Notes: generated by a model not told the origin, from the sequence alone. A stretch of DNA of 64,000 bases from Pararhizobium sp. IMCC3301 (GCF_030758315.1 NZ_CP132336.1:3377001-3441000), one strand, 5' to 3'. Positions 9,078 to 17,011 are shown, numbered from the stretch's first letter. Program-made: numbers and translations.

Positions 9078-9353
9078 TTATGAGTCTTTCCGATTTTGCG
9101 CGCCATGTAGAATGCGTCCAATGAGGGCAATTTGCTTTTCAACCCGGTATAGAATGATGTGTTTTCCATGCACAAATTGGAACGTGCGTTTAGAATAGGC
9201 ACGACCTATTTTATGGTTGTCACCAATGATTTCAAAAACGGCATCAAGTTCATGCAGATATTTATCTGCTTGCCCTTCGCCGAACGTTTTAAATGTGTGC
9301 GTGTAAATATCTTTGAGGTCGCGTTCTGCCCGCCGGGATAGTCTATGCGCCAT
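9078..9353 (-). CDS. parE: ParE/RelE-superfamily toxin
   Basis: This encodes 91 residues. It reads as a typical ParE-type toxin: an N-terminal helical hairpin starting L-S-R-R-A-E-R-D-L-x-x-I-Y-x-H-T, G-x-x-x-A-D-K-Y in helix 2, and the C-terminal strands with H-I-I-L-Y-R-V and G-R-I-L-H-G. The start at ATG 9353 overlaps the antitoxin stop by 11 bases, which decides against the longer frame. ParE toxins poison DNA gyrase; RelE relatives cleave mRNA. The strand pattern and conserved Arg before the C-terminal I-L-H favour ParE. It probably stabilises the mobile region. Confidence 0.9.
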   Translation of the reverse strand: MAHRLSRRAERDLKDIYTHTFKTFGEGQADKYLHELDAVFEIIGDNHKIGRAYSKRTFQFVHGKHIILYRVEKQIALIGRILHGAQNRKDS

Positions 9354-9558
9354 CCCTGATATCGGCTTTTGCCTCTGCGATGATATCACTCATCGACTTA
9401 TCGCTGACACCACTTGAAAAGCCTTCTTCAATGGCGTCTTCCAGAGCCTGACGCTTTTCTTCGGTTGAAAGCTTATCAAAGGCGCGTTTTTGCGCATCTG
9501 TCGGCACAGCCCACGGATAAACGTTAATTTGAATTGTCTCGAGAACATCGTCTTTCAT
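9343..9558 (-). CDS. parD: ParD-like antitoxin
   Basis: This encodes 71 residues upstream of and overlapping the toxin gene. It is acidic with an E-E-K-R-Q-A-L-E-D-A-I-E-E-G-F helix and ends in the A-K-A-D-I-R-D-G tail typical of antitoxins that wrap their ParE partner. It should neutralise the toxin and repress its own promoter. A TATAAT box ends 6 bases before the ATG, so the mRNA may have almost no leader. Confidence 0.8.
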   Translation of the reverse strand: MKDDVLETIQINVYPWAVPTDAQKRAFDKLSTEEKRQALEDAIEEGFSSGVSDKSMSDIIAEAKADIRDGA

Positions 9559-9564
9559 ACAGCA

Positions 9565-9570
9565 ATTATA
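9565..9570 (-). promoter_or_regulatory. TATAAT -10 box very close to the parD start
   Basis: The minus strand reads TATAAT and then six bases before the ATG. A perfect -10 at this distance puts the transcription start at or next to the start codon, and no Shine-Dalgarno is seen. A matching -35 is not clear. Confidence 0.45.
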
Positions 9571-9775
9571 GCTTAAACCAACTCGATTTGCCAGAATTTT
9601 GATGATTTATGGTGTGGCCTGGGAGCCAGCACCGTCATTCGGCATCAGGCAGTGAGTTTCGACAGGCGGCTTGAGGACTAGCCTCGATATCTGGGGCCAT
9701 TATTCATAACCAAAATATGACGGTAGCAGCGGCGTAAATTACCGATTGGAATGTATGATCCAAAATTGGATAGAA

Positions 9776-9798
9776 TGAGCGAGCGCTTGGCTCGCTCA
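9776..9798 (-). terminator. Hairpin after the 46-residue gene
   Basis: TGAGCGAGC / GCTCGCTCA is a perfect 9-bp stem with a 5-base loop, four bases past the stop codon on the minus strand, followed by a short TTCTAT tract. It is probably a weak intrinsic terminator. Confidence 0.55.
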
Positions 9799-9801
9799 AA
9801 C

Positions 9802-9942
9802 TTACTTCTTGTTTGGCCGCTGTGTGAGAGCGGACGCCGCTGCCGTCTTTGCAGCTTTGCTGGAACTAGGGTTACTGAGCACCTTGGATGCGGCTGTCGC
9901 AGCCTTTGCGCTCGTGACTTCTTTGTTGCCTTTCCGGGCCAT
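9802..9942 (-). CDS. Small basic Ala/Lys-rich protein (46 residues)
   Basis: The frame begins MARKGNKEVTSAKAATAASK and ends with R-P-N-K-K. It is rich in Lys, Ala, Ser and Thr, with a composition like small nucleoid-type or histone H1-like proteins, but I do not assign a function. A TAGGAGA ribosome site lies about 7 bases upstream of ATG 9942, and a hairpin directly follows the stop. I have a recollection of similar short M-A-R-K-G-N-K proteins in rhizobia, which would need a search to confirm. Confidence 0.65.
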   Translation of the reverse strand: MARKGNKEVTSAKAATAASKVLSNPSSSKAAKTAAASALTQRPNKK

Positions 9943-10051
9943 TTCGCTGGTCTCCTACCACTTGTTGTGCCCGAATCGGGCTCTGCCTCAATATATACCA
10001 CTTTCAAAGAAGGAACGGAAGATGAACATGTCGGCGCGATGATTGTGGTTT

Positions 10052-10180
10052 TGACGTCTCAACAGATTCATCCACCCAAGCGCCCACATTCAGCCATTGG
10101 CGGCAAACCACCAGCCGTGCTTTACCCGCAGATAAATGAAACCAGCCAACCCGATCAGCAGGCGCAAACAGCAATTTAAG
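10052..10180 (+). pseudogene. 3' remnant of an IS3-type transposase
   Basis: The plus frame ends with the integrase-core C-terminus signature K-R-P-H-S-A-I-G-G-K-P-P-A and a Gln-rich tail, then TAA. Nothing of the DDE domain precedes it. Only the last 40 or so codons survive, so this marks an old insertion next to the small-protein gene. Confidence 0.7.
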
Positions 10181-10275
10181 CTACCCCAGAACCTTCCAAC
10201 ATTTGGGGAGTAACTCAAAATACTGCAATGTGGGAATAAGCTCTATGCGCACCTAGCCGTTTACTGGTCCTGGCC

Positions 10276-10845
10276 CTAATGGAACGTCCGCTCCGTTGGT
10301 AAAGCCCGCATTCTGCGGGATAGCGTCCATGGGTGCACTTTCAACGAAGCCGCCGCATCTTTGATGGATGTATCAGAGTTATCAATCATTGCTTTTGCGT
10401 GGCGCACCTGTTCATCGGTGATTTTGGGCGGCCTGCCTAACCGGCTTCCCCGCTTGCGTGCCATGACCAGGCCTTCAATCGTGCGCTCCGATATCTTACG
10501 CCGTTCCCATTCCGCCGCTGCCGCTCTGCTTTGATATTCGTGATTTCCATCTGCCGTGCTTGTGTCGATGTTCATGTTCATGGCTTTGAATTTGATACCG
10601 CGCCGCCGAAATTCTTTTTCATAGACAATCGCGTCATATGTCGTCCTGAAAACCCGATCCAAATCCCAGACAAGAAACGTATCGCCGGGCTGTAGCTTTT
10701 GAACGATTTCTTCGAATATTGGCCGTTTTGCCGATACCGCAGATAGCACTTCAACAAAAAACGCGTCACATAAGCCTTTCAGCCCCTCGATTTGACGATC
10801 AGGCCTTTGCATTTTTGTACTGACCCGGAGATATCCATATATCAT
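10276..10845 (-). CDS. Serine recombinase (resolvase/invertase family)
   Basis: This encodes 189 residues from ATG 10845, giving the canonical start M-I-Y-G-Y-L-R-V-S-T with catalytic Ser9; the longer frame lacks sense. The catalytic domain shows D-R-Q (18-20), V-W-D-L-D-R-V-F-R-T and the E-helix A-E-W-E-R-R-x-I-S-E-R-T-x-E-G-L. The C-terminus (about 145-189) is a helix-turn-helix after G-R-P-P-K. It should be a small resolvase acting at a res site or inverting a segment; no res-like repeats were found nearby. It is typical of plasmids and transposons. Confidence 0.9.
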   Translation of the reverse strand: MIYGYLRVSTKMQRPDRQIEGLKGLCDAFFVEVLSAVSAKRPIFEEIVQKLQPGDTFLVWDLDRVFRTTYDAIVYEKEFRRRGIKFKAMNMNIDTSTADGNHEYQSRAAAAEWERRKISERTIEGLVMARKRGSRLGRPPKITDEQVRHAKAMIDNSDTSIKDAAASLKVHPWTLSRRMRALPTERTFH

Positions 10846-11034
10846 GTTTTTCAATGCGTTAGCTACATATGGTCGGTGACAAGCCAACCAACAAAATCGG
10901 TCCTTTTTGTGTGATCCTGAATTTGTGAGGAAGTGCCGGGATTGTGTCCAGCCAAGCCATTGAAATTGCACGATTACAATTCAATTATAACAAAACCAAG
11001 GCATAAGAATCAAATTCTACAATAATGACCGATT

Positions 11035-11394
11035 ATGTTGAATAGAAAAATTAATATATTAAGTAATTATAAACAAATATCTGCAATGATACTTTTATGT
11101 ATATTTGGATTCAGTGGTGTTGAGTCCGCAAAGGCGCAAAATGCCGGTGATATTATGAATAAGATGAACGACGATCAAAGAACAGGGTATCTGGCAGGCG
11201 TTGTTGAGGGTTTGGCCTATTCCCGCTGGTTACGGGATAATCCAAGCAATGTAGGAATGAAGTGCATTTATGACTGGTTTTATAACGGTGGTATCGATCT
11301 CCAAAGGTCGATTGATTCATGGTTTGACCGTCATCCCGATAAACCGGCAGGGCCGTTGTTATTTGTGTTGATCAAGAAAGAATGCGGGGAATAA
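11035..11394 (+). CDS. Exported Rap1a/Tai-like small protein
   Basis: This encodes 119 residues. An N-terminal signal peptide (hydrophobic core about 17-30, cleavage after A-K-A) precedes a domain with G-Y-L-A-G-V-V-E-G-L-A, M-K-C-I-Y-D-W and a final K-K-E-C-G. Two Cys residues suggest a disulphide in the periplasm. The layout resembles the Rap1a/Tai family of T6SS immunity proteins, but many members sit on mobile elements without T6SS, so an immunity role is not claimed. The upstream DNA is very AT-rich, unlike most neighbours. The stop overlaps the next gene. Confidence 0.65.
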   Translation: MLNRKINILSNYKQISAMILLCIFGFSGVESAKAQNAGDIMNKMNDDQRTGYLAGVVEGLAYSRWLRDNPSNVGMKCIYDWFYNGGIDLQRSIDSWFDRHPDKPAGPLLFVLIKKECGE

Positions 11395-12140
11395 GTTTGG
11401 TTCAGTTAGGTGATCATTTCAAAGACAAAAAGGACAGCCGCATAAATCAGGCGGGCCAACAGCGTTGGTTTATTAAGGCACGTCAGGATAGGGAAAGGCG
11501 GGAAGACGTCGCCGAGAAATTGGATGACAACATACTTGCTACCGCCGCCGAAACCGTAATGGCTACACAAATTCAAATTGAGGCCTTTGAAGCCAAACTG
11601 GACAGCTACGACGAAGCAACCGTATTTGCGTTGATGGAAAATCAAGCGGCATTGGATTTAATCACCGCCCAGATAAATGATCTGCTGGCACGCGCTCATG
11701 TCATGGAAGATGGAAGGCGTGTTTTCAAAACTGAAGATGGTGCTCAGGTGTTTGATGAATTCGGACAAGAGGTTGGCCCGGAGGAATTGGATTCTGATCT
11801 TATTGACGCGACACATCCAACCTGGGAAAGCTTTTCCGCACTGGATGAACAGCGAAGCCAGCTTAGCCAAGAGCGGCAAGAACTACTTGAGTTTCAGGAA
11901 AAAGTTGACGCTGCACGGCTCGAAGCTTCTGAGGACGGGCTGACAGAAGAACGACTTGAGGAACTGGATGCTGACTTGTTGGACGCGATGCCGCCAGAAA
12001 TTGGAATGCATATTGTGGGATACGAGCCACCATCACCATCACCAGCGCCCGACATGACAGCCGCTTTTGCTGCCAATGCCATGCCAGCCATCATCCCATC
12101 AACCACAGGCGTTCAGGCTGTTTTCAAACCGGAAATGTAA
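11382..12140 (+). CDS. Acidic coiled-coil protein of unknown function
   Basis: This encodes up to 252 residues. If ATG 11382 is used, the gene overlaps the previous one by 13 bases; a TTG at 11397 with GGGGA just upstream is an alternative start. Residues 30-100 and 150-200 are strongly helical and charged, probably coiled coil, and the tail (about 215-235) is Pro/Ser/Ala-rich. There are no transmembrane segments and no known domain that I can name. Coupling to the exported Rap1a-like gene suggests co-expression. It is probably a structural or accessory protein of the mobile element. Confidence 0.65.
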   Translation: MRGISLVQLGDHFKDKKDSRINQAGQQRWFIKARQDRERREDVAEKLDDNILATAAETVMATQIQIEAFEAKLDSYDEATVFALMENQAALDLITAQINDLLARAHVMEDGRRVFKTEDGAQVFDEFGQEVGPEELDSDLIDATHPTWESFSALDEQRSQLSQERQELLEFQEKVDAARLEASEDGLTEERLEELDADLLDAMPPEIGMHIVGYEPPSPSPAPDMTAAFAANAMPAIIPSTTGVQAVFKPEM

Positions 12141-12151
12141 CTGGTGAATGT

Positions 12152-12532
12152 CTACGCCGCGTCTTTGCTGCGTTTTTCATCCCACCGGATAATTGAGCGT
12201 ACAAGGTGAAAAACGCTTTTGCGGATATTCTCGTCCGGCAACTCCATGATCTCAGCCGCCAGCAACAAGCCGACTTTGTTCGTGTTCGACGCTGCCGGAT
12301 GCTGGTCAGTCTCGCCATAGAAAAAACCGACAGGCGTATTCAGCGATGCGGCGCATTTGCCGATTGCCTCCGCAGTCAAAGGGATTTCACCCGCTTCATA
12401 GCGTTGCATTGTCGGGGTTGAAACGCCCAGTCTCTCGCCCAGAACCTCTTGCGACAATTTGTTGAGACTTCGTATCTGCCGGACACGAAAGCCCAGATCG
12501 ACATTGAATTTGTTTTTCTGTTTCTTTTTCAT
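12152..12532 (-). CDS. Xre-family transcriptional regulator
   Basis: This encodes 126 residues from ATG 12532 (M-K-K-K-Q); two earlier in-frame Met codons exist. The helix-turn-helix covers residues 15-65, with L-S-Q-E-V-L-G-E-R-L-G-V-S-T-P-T-M-Q-R-Y-E-A-G as the recognition helix region. The C-terminal helical part probably dimerises. It converges on the coiled-coil gene and lies downstream of the 146-residue gene on the same strand with a 19-base gap, so the two are probably one operon. Confidence 0.85.
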   Translation of the reverse strand: MKKKQKNKFNVDLGFRVRQIRSLNKLSQEVLGERLGVSTPTMQRYEAGEIPLTAEAIGKCAASLNTPVGFFYGETDQHPAASNTNKVGLLLAAEIMELPDENIRKSVFHLVRSIIRWDEKRSKDAA

Positions 12533-12551
12533 TGCGGCCCCCATCATCTGA

Positions 12552-12992
12552 TCAGGCGGCAAACGCCTGGCACAGGGGAGTGCCAGACGTTTGCGGGGAA
12601 AGCCGACTTGAAAGGTATGACGGCTTTGACAGTGCCGTTTTAACCTTGTGGTATAAAGCGTGGTGCAGTTTCATGCTTGTCCAGTAAAGCCGGAAGACAC
12701 GGTTGAACTCGATCTCAAGCGTGCGCTCGGCAATATAGGCGATTTTGCTCTCTTTGCGGCTGCGGCGCATTTTTCTCAACTCTTTGGATAAGTCCTGCGC
12801 TTCGCCCCGGAACAGCTCCAGCATTTCAGTGCTGGCTTTGAAGGGCATATAGTCCGGCACTGTCGTTTCCGCCGATGCGCGTTCGATTTGATCCATGATT
12901 TCCTGCGCCACAGCCTCGCCATAGCGTTTTTCAAGCTCTGCTCTGAGCGCCTCATTGTCTTCTTTTTCAGTATTTCTAATAGTATTACTCAT
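12552..12992 (-). CDS. Conserved-looking helical protein of unknown function
   Basis: This encodes 146 residues with no recognised family. It is acidic at the N-terminus, then an R-K-M-R-R-S-R-K basic helix, then a helical segment with aromatic residues (F-N-R-V-F-R-L-Y-W). The last 25 residues look low in order and could result from a frameshift. The gene starts in an AT-rich stretch shared with a divergent regulator gene. Confidence 0.5.
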   Translation of the reverse strand: MSNTIRNTEKEDNEALRAELEKRYGEAVAQEIMDQIERASAETTVPDYMPFKASTEMLELFRGEAQDLSKELRKMRRSRKESKIAYIAERTLEIEFNRVFRLYWTSMKLHHALYHKVKTALSKPSYLSSRLSPQTSGTPLCQAFAA

Positions 12993-13118
12993 AATAAACC
13001 CCCGTGTGTCTCAAATATATAAATATGTAAATTAATAATATGTTGTACTTTCTACAGATATATGGTTAAAGAATGGTTAATATATAGTAATAATAGAAAT
13101 TAAATTCCGGTATAGACA
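12993..13118. promoter_or_regulatory. AT-rich divergent promoter region
   Basis: These 126 bases between two divergent genes are strikingly AT-rich and contain a direct repeat of GGTTAA (in GGTTAAAGAATGGTTAA). It is likely to be the shared control region for the 146-residue/Xre operon and the 218-residue regulator. Confidence 0.45.
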
Positions 13119-13775
13119 ATGATTACTAAAGAACAATTACGCGCAGCAAGAGGTTTGGCGGGCTTCGAGCAAAAATTCGTTGCTGAGAATATTGGCGTAG
13201 ACCCGAAAACTATTTCCAATATCGAAAATGGAAAGGGCAACGTTTCAAGCCCGCATGCTGCGAAGCTCGTCAATTTCTATGAAACCCGCGGCGTCGAATT
13301 TACCGATCACAATGGGGTTCGGCAAATCCCTTCGGGTGTTCGGGTCTATCGTGGAAACGCGGAGTTCCGCCAATTTTATGACGATATTTACGAAACAGCC
13401 CGAAAGGTTGGCGGCGAGATATGCCTTTACAACGCCGCATCGCACCTTGTGATCGGCGCTTTGGGTGCTGACTTCGTCAAAGTTCAACAAGAACGTATGA
13501 TGGCGTTGAAAGACAAGAAGCCCGATCAGTTTAGATACCGGGTTATTTTTGCGGAAGGTGACGGCACATTTTTCGGCGCGTCCTATTGCGAATATCGCTG
13601 GATAAATCCCGAACATTTCAATGATACAGCTACCTTTGTCTACGGCGACAAGGTGGGCATTGCCACGTTTGAGAATAACGACGTCATGGTTGTTGTTATC
13701 AAGAATGCTGGTTTTGCCGAGTCCCTGAAAAAGCAGTTCAGCTTGCAGTGGCAATTGACGCATGAGCCAAAATGA
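13119..13775 (+). CDS. Helix-turn-helix regulator with C-terminal sensor domain
   Basis: This encodes 218 residues. Residues 1-60 are an Xre-type helix-turn-helix (A-R-G-L-A-G-F-E-Q-K-F-V-A-E-N-I-G-V-D-P-K-T-I-S). The rest is an alpha/beta domain with the pattern T-F-V-Y-G-D-K-V-G-I-A-T-F and V-M-V-V-V-I-K-N near the end, which resembles the effector part seen in some TrmB-type or phospholipase-D-like sensor domains. It overlaps the 72-residue gene by 4 bases, which in turn overlaps the start of an interrupted GNAT gene, so it probably controlled that operon. Confidence 0.75.
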   Translation: MITKEQLRAARGLAGFEQKFVAENIGVDPKTISNIENGKGNVSSPHAAKLVNFYETRGVEFTDHNGVRQIPSGVRVYRGNAEFRQFYDDIYETARKVGGEICLYNAASHLVIGALGADFVKVQQERMMALKDKKPDQFRYRVIFAEGDGTFFGASYCEYRWINPEHFNDTATFVYGDKVGIATFENNDVMVVVIKNAGFAESLKKQFSLQWQLTHEPK

Positions 13776-13990
13776 TGATCCAGACGATCAAACGCACGCA
13801 TTTCTTGAAGACCAGGGACCAGTTCAATGCGCGTGGCATCAGCGCGAAACACAGATTGGTTGAAGTCACCCCAAATCCGAAGAATATTGTTGACCGTGTG
13901 TCGCGCATTCCGTGGAATTGGATCAACAAGGAACTTTATGATGTTGATGTTTTAACCGCGCGGATCAAAAATCAAAATATGCGCTTGTGA
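13772..13990 (+). CDS. Small protein in regulator-GNAT operon
   Basis: This encodes 72 residues of unknown family. Its ATG overlaps the TGA of the regulator gene (ATGATGA context). It is basic, with no membrane segment. Its own stop overlaps a GTG (GTGA, 13987-13990) that could begin the next gene, which is now broken by the IS element. Confidence 0.55.
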   Translation: MMIQTIKRTHFLKTRDQFNARGISAKHRLVEVTPNPKNIVDRVSRIPWNWINKELYDVDVLTARIKNQNMRL

Positions 13991-14048
13991 GGTGGTTCGG
14001 TTTGTTTGAACAGTTTCGAGCCGTTTCTTAAGTGGATTTTCCGCCCGT

Positions 14049-14879
14049 TTATGCCGCGACCATGGTCGGCCTTGGCTTGATATTATATGTCTGATCGGGG
14101 GTTAGTCCTTCCAGCGATGAATGCGGTCTCCTTGTGTTGTAGAAAGCCAGATATCTGGCGAGGCTTTCGCGGGCGATCGACACGCTGTCATAGGCGCGCA
14201 GATAGACCTCTTCGTATTTGATGCTGCGCCACAGCCGCTCGACGAAGACGTTGTCACGCCATGCACCCTTACCGTCCATGCTGATCTTTATGTCCACGTC
14301 CTTCAGCGCCTTGATGAAGTCGATGGACGTAAACTGACTGCCCTGGTCGCTGTTCATGATCTCCGGCTTGCCAAACTTGTGGATGGCTTCGTTGAGTGCC
14401 TCAATGCAAGGCGCGGTTTCCAGCGTGACCGAAAGTCGCCAAGCCAGCACCTTGCGGCTGAACCAGTCCAAAACAGCGACAAGATAGACGAAGCCGCGTG
14501 CCATGGGAATGTAGGTAATGTCCGTCGCCCAAACCTGATTGGGGCGCGTCACCGCCAGCTTGCGCAGCAGGTAGGGGTAGATCTTGTGGCCAGGCGCAGG
14601 CTTTGAGGTGTTTGGCCTGCGGTAGAGCGCCTCAATACCCATGGTTTTCATGCAGGTTGCGACATGCAGCCGCCCAGCGGTGAAGCCCTCTTGCCGCAAC
14701 AGCCCTTTCAGCATCCGGCTGCCCGCAAACGGATATGCCATGTGCAGTTCATCAATTCGGCGCATCAGACTGAGTTGCGATCCACTGGCCGGGCGCGGCT
14801 CGTAATAAAGGCTGCCACGGCTGATCCCCAGCAGATCGGCTTGCCGCGTCAGGCTCAGCTTGTGATTACGATCTGTCAT
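14049..14879 (-). CDS. IS3-family transposase OrfB (DDE integrase)
   Basis: This encodes 276 residues. An HTH_21-like N-terminal part precedes a retroviral-type integrase core with W-A-T-D-I-T-Y-I (first Asp), M-N-S-D-Q-G-S-Q-F (second Asp) and F-V-E-R-L-W-R-S-I-K-Y-E-E (Glu), and the C-terminal Y-N-T-R-R-P-H-S-S-L signature. All catalytic residues are present. Its ATG overlaps the OrfA stop (ATGA); the pair could be joined by frameshifting or by coupling. Confidence 0.93.
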   Translation of the reverse strand: MTDRNHKLSLTRQADLLGISRGSLYYEPRPASGSQLSLMRRIDELHMAYPFAGSRMLKGLLRQEGFTAGRLHVATCMKTMGIEALYRRPNTSKPAPGHKIYPYLLRKLAVTRPNQVWATDITYIPMARGFVYLVAVLDWFSRKVLAWRLSVTLETAPCIEALNEAIHKFGKPEIMNSDQGSQFTSIDFIKALKDVDIKISMDGKGAWRDNVFVERLWRSIKYEEVYLRAYDSVSIARESLARYLAFYNTRRPHSSLEGLTPDQTYNIKPRPTMVAA

Positions 14880-15187
14880 TTCTTTGCGCTCGGCAGAAGA
14901 CCGGCCTTGTCGAGCGCTCCTTCTAAAAAATCATTTTCAAGCGTCAACTGGCCAATCTTCGCATGCAGGGATTTGACATCGATCTCAGGCGCTTTGTGCG
15001 CGTTCGATCTATCGTCGAAAACCTCCATCACGCCGTCGAGCAGATGATCTTTCCATTGCTTGATCTGATTAGGATGCAGATCGAACTGCGAGGCCAACTC
15101 GCTCATCGTTCTGTCACCCTTCAAGGCCGCCAATGCGACTTTCGACTTAAATGCAGCGCTGTGGTTCCGTCTGGGTCGTCTCGTCAT
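14876..15187 (-). CDS. IS3-family transposase OrfA
   Basis: This encodes 103 residues from the ATG giving M-T-R-R-P-R-R-N-H-S-A. It holds a helix-turn-helix (L-A-S-Q-F-D-L-H-P-N-Q-I-K-Q-W-K) for terminal-repeat binding and a C-terminal leucine-zipper-like helix. A longer frame reaches nearly to the element end (15238) but would start inside the inverted repeat. Confidence 0.9.
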   Translation of the reverse strand: MTRRPRRNHSAAFKSKVALAALKGDRTMSELASQFDLHPNQIKQWKDHLLDGVMEVFDDRSNAHKAPEIDVKSLHAKIGQLTLENDFLEGALDKAGLLPSAKK

Positions 15188-15239
15188 CTTCGCTCCTTCG
15201 TCCCGACAATGCTGCCGGATTGGGAGCAGAAAATCCACC

Positions 15240-15628
15240 TAACTCAATTGTTCAGATTTGCCAGGCCACCTCTCTTGTTTGATTTTGTCGAGGCTGGAAA
15301 ACAGATTGGCTATTGCATCGCTGTAACCCCGCATCAAAACATTGTCAGGACGTTTCTTTCGGCGGTAGGCCCGAAAAACCCGATTGAGATTGAGAACATC
15401 GCCCTGTTCCCGGAACATGCCGGCAATGGCAGAGGCCGTAGCGTGGCAAATCTCATGATGGGTAAGTTGTTTGAAGACGGTCATGATGTCGTGTGTCTGA
15501 ATACCAGCGAAACAAACTATCCAACATTGTCCGCATTCTATGAGCGCATCGGAATGACCAATGTGGGGCAGGATGAAATTCCGGACTTCAACATCAGGAC
15601 GCGTCAGCCAGAATGCATCGTGGCTTGA
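15240..15628 (+). pseudogene. GNAT acetyltransferase, 5' end lost at the IS element
   Basis: The frame right of the element gives the GNAT core from strand 2 onward: G-K-Q-I-G-Y-C-I-A-V, then I-E-I-E-N-I-A-L-F-P-E-H-A-G-N-G-R-G-R (acetyl-CoA loop), and the C-terminal N-Y-P-T-L-S-A-F-Y-E-R-I-G-M. The first helix and strand are missing. A candidate 5' piece sits left of the element, from GTG 13987, but joining the flanks across a TAA duplication leaves it one base out of frame, so the 5' assignment is tentative. Confidence 0.75.
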
Positions 15629-15938
15629 TCTGATTGCTGAATTGCGTCCTGCGCAAATCCCACTTTCAAGAGTTACGCCAGAATTTGCGTGGAGCGCAAC
15701 GGTGCTACGCTGGCAACCGCGCAACACGCACAAAATGCTGCCTATGGCATGGTTTTTCTTGAGCGTTGATCCGGAGATCTGCGATTATCTTTTGATGAGC
15801 GAAACAAAAACCATCACCCAATTTCACAGAACAATGCGATATTTCCCCATCGCTTGTGCAGATCGGGGGAAAGCCAGCCGAAAGCGATTTGGGGTGTGTA
15901 GGCTTTCCTCCGGTTTCATGCGCTTTTGAAGGCCTGAA
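15629..15938. other. 310-base stretch with no supported gene
   Basis: Overlapping frames on both strands (for example 15705-15956 minus) lack ribosome sites and recognisable domains. I see no repeat or hairpin of note. It may be decayed sequence between the broken GNAT gene and the Xre gene. Confidence 0.4.
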
Positions 15939-16328
15939 ATGCGTCTGGTAGATCAAGATATTGAAAAGCTAATCGGGCAACGCCTAAAGAAGGCGCGCCT
16001 TGAGGCAGGTCTGTCGCAAGCCGCTCTAGCTGAAAAAATTGGTATCAAATTCCAACAACTTCAAAAATATGAGTCTGGCAAGAACAGGATTTCATCATCC
16101 AAATTGTTACAATCCGCTATCTCCTTGGATCAGCCAGTGAGTTATTTTTTGTGTGATGCGCGTGCCGTTTTGACGGGCAGGCAATTATTATCAGAGCCGC
16201 GAAGCTTGGATGATGATGAAACGATTTTTGGCTATGGCCTTATCGTTCATGAAATACGCGACCCAGCATTCAGGCGGTCGTTTATCAATCTCATTCGCCG
16301 CCACAACAAAATTGCTGAAATCAATTAA
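15939..16328 (+). CDS. Xre-family transcriptional regulator
   Basis: This encodes 129 residues. A helix-turn-helix spans residues 10-65 with L-S-Q-A-A-L-A-E-K-I-G-I-K-F-Q-Q-L-Q-K-Y-E, the type common in alphaproteobacterial Xre proteins, and there is a helical C-terminal tail. A GAAGG site lies 6 bases before the ATG. It overlaps the convergent SRAP gene by 4 bases. Confidence 0.88.
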   Translation: MRLVDQDIEKLIGQRLKKARLEAGLSQAALAEKIGIKFQQLQKYESGKNRISSSKLLQSAISLDQPVSYFLCDARAVLTGRQLLSEPRSLDDDETIFGYGLIVHEIRDPAFRRSFINLIRRHNKIAEIN

Positions 16329-17011
16329 ATTAATTCCAGCCCATCTGGTTTAGCGCCGCGCGCAACAATCTTGAGACTGTTATCAGGCAGAGGCCGCTGT
16401 AAAGTAACGGCCTCGACCCATGGTGCATTCAGCCAGATATCAGCCTCTTCGCTTGTTCTTAAAATCACCGGCATGGCCTTTGGATGAATAGCACCAACTT
16501 CCTTATTGGCTTCCGTTGTCAAAAACGCAAAAATATCTGCGGAGATTTCACCTTCCTTGAGTTTTCTTACGCCTGTCCAATTTGTCCAAACTCCGGCAAA
16601 GAATTGTAGCGGCCTGTCATCATTTGCCGCAAACCAGACAGGCGGGCGCGACCCATCCGACAAGACTTCGTTTTCACTAAAGGAGTTAAACGGCACTACG
16701 CACCTGTTTTCGACCCCGAACCATCGGCGCCAGTGCGGGCTCTTAGTATTTCGGATATTGGTAATGCCTTTATCCGTGCCTTTCTTTTTCCCGGTCTTTT
16801 TACTGATAAGCGCAAATTCAGGTGACGGCATGCCCCATCGCGCCATGGAAAGCTGACGCTGATTTTCAAAATTTCGCACAATTGGCGCGGTATAATCGGG
16901 GAAGACAACCGGTATCGGCGGGAAATTGCCAACGCCTTCTGCAACGCTAACGGCTTTGACAAAATCTTTGATTGCCTGCCGATTGGTCGTGACCGAGTAA
17001 AGATTGCACAT
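16325..17011 (-). CDS. SRAP (YedK/HMCES-type) DNA-protein crosslink enzyme
   Basis: This encodes 228 residues starting M-C-N-L-Y-S. Cys2, exposed after Met removal, is the catalytic nucleophile that forms a thiazolidine crosslink with abasic sites in ssDNA. Other family marks are N-I-R-N-T-K (DNA-contacting Asn), C-V-V-P-F-N-S-F-S-E with the active-site Glu, and I-H-P-K-A-M-P-V-I-L with the active-site His. Length is normal. SRAP genes are often SOS-linked and are carried by phages and mobile elements. It lies tail to tail with the Xre gene. Confidence 0.93.
   Translation of the reverse strand: MCNLYSVTTNRQAIKDFVKAVSVAEGVGNFPPIPVVFPDYTAPIVRNFENQRQLSMARWGMPSPEFALISKKTGKKKGTDKGITNIRNTKSPHWRRWFGVENRCVVPFNSFSENEVLSDGSRPPVWFAANDDRPLQFFAGVWTNWTGVRKLKEGEISADIFAFLTTEANKEVGAIHPKAMPVILRTSEEADIWLNAPWVEAVTLQRPLPDNSLKIVARGAKPDGLELI

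Larger units (their letters stand above)
14032..15239 (-). mobile_element. IS3-family insertion sequence, apparently intact
   Basis: The two transposase frames are on the minus strand. The ends are near-identical inverted repeats: GTGGATTTTC at the left, and at the right, on the minus strand, GGTGGATTTTC. A TAA triplet flanks both sides (14029-14031 and 15240-15242) and fits a 3-bp target duplication. Length is about 1.2 kb, normal for the family. The end positions may be off by one or two bases. Confidence 0.8.

Noticed and set aside
15561-15956. Overlapping frames after the broken GNAT gene
   Set aside because: Neither strand offers a start with a ribosome site or a known fold, and the minus frame runs into the start of the Xre gene.
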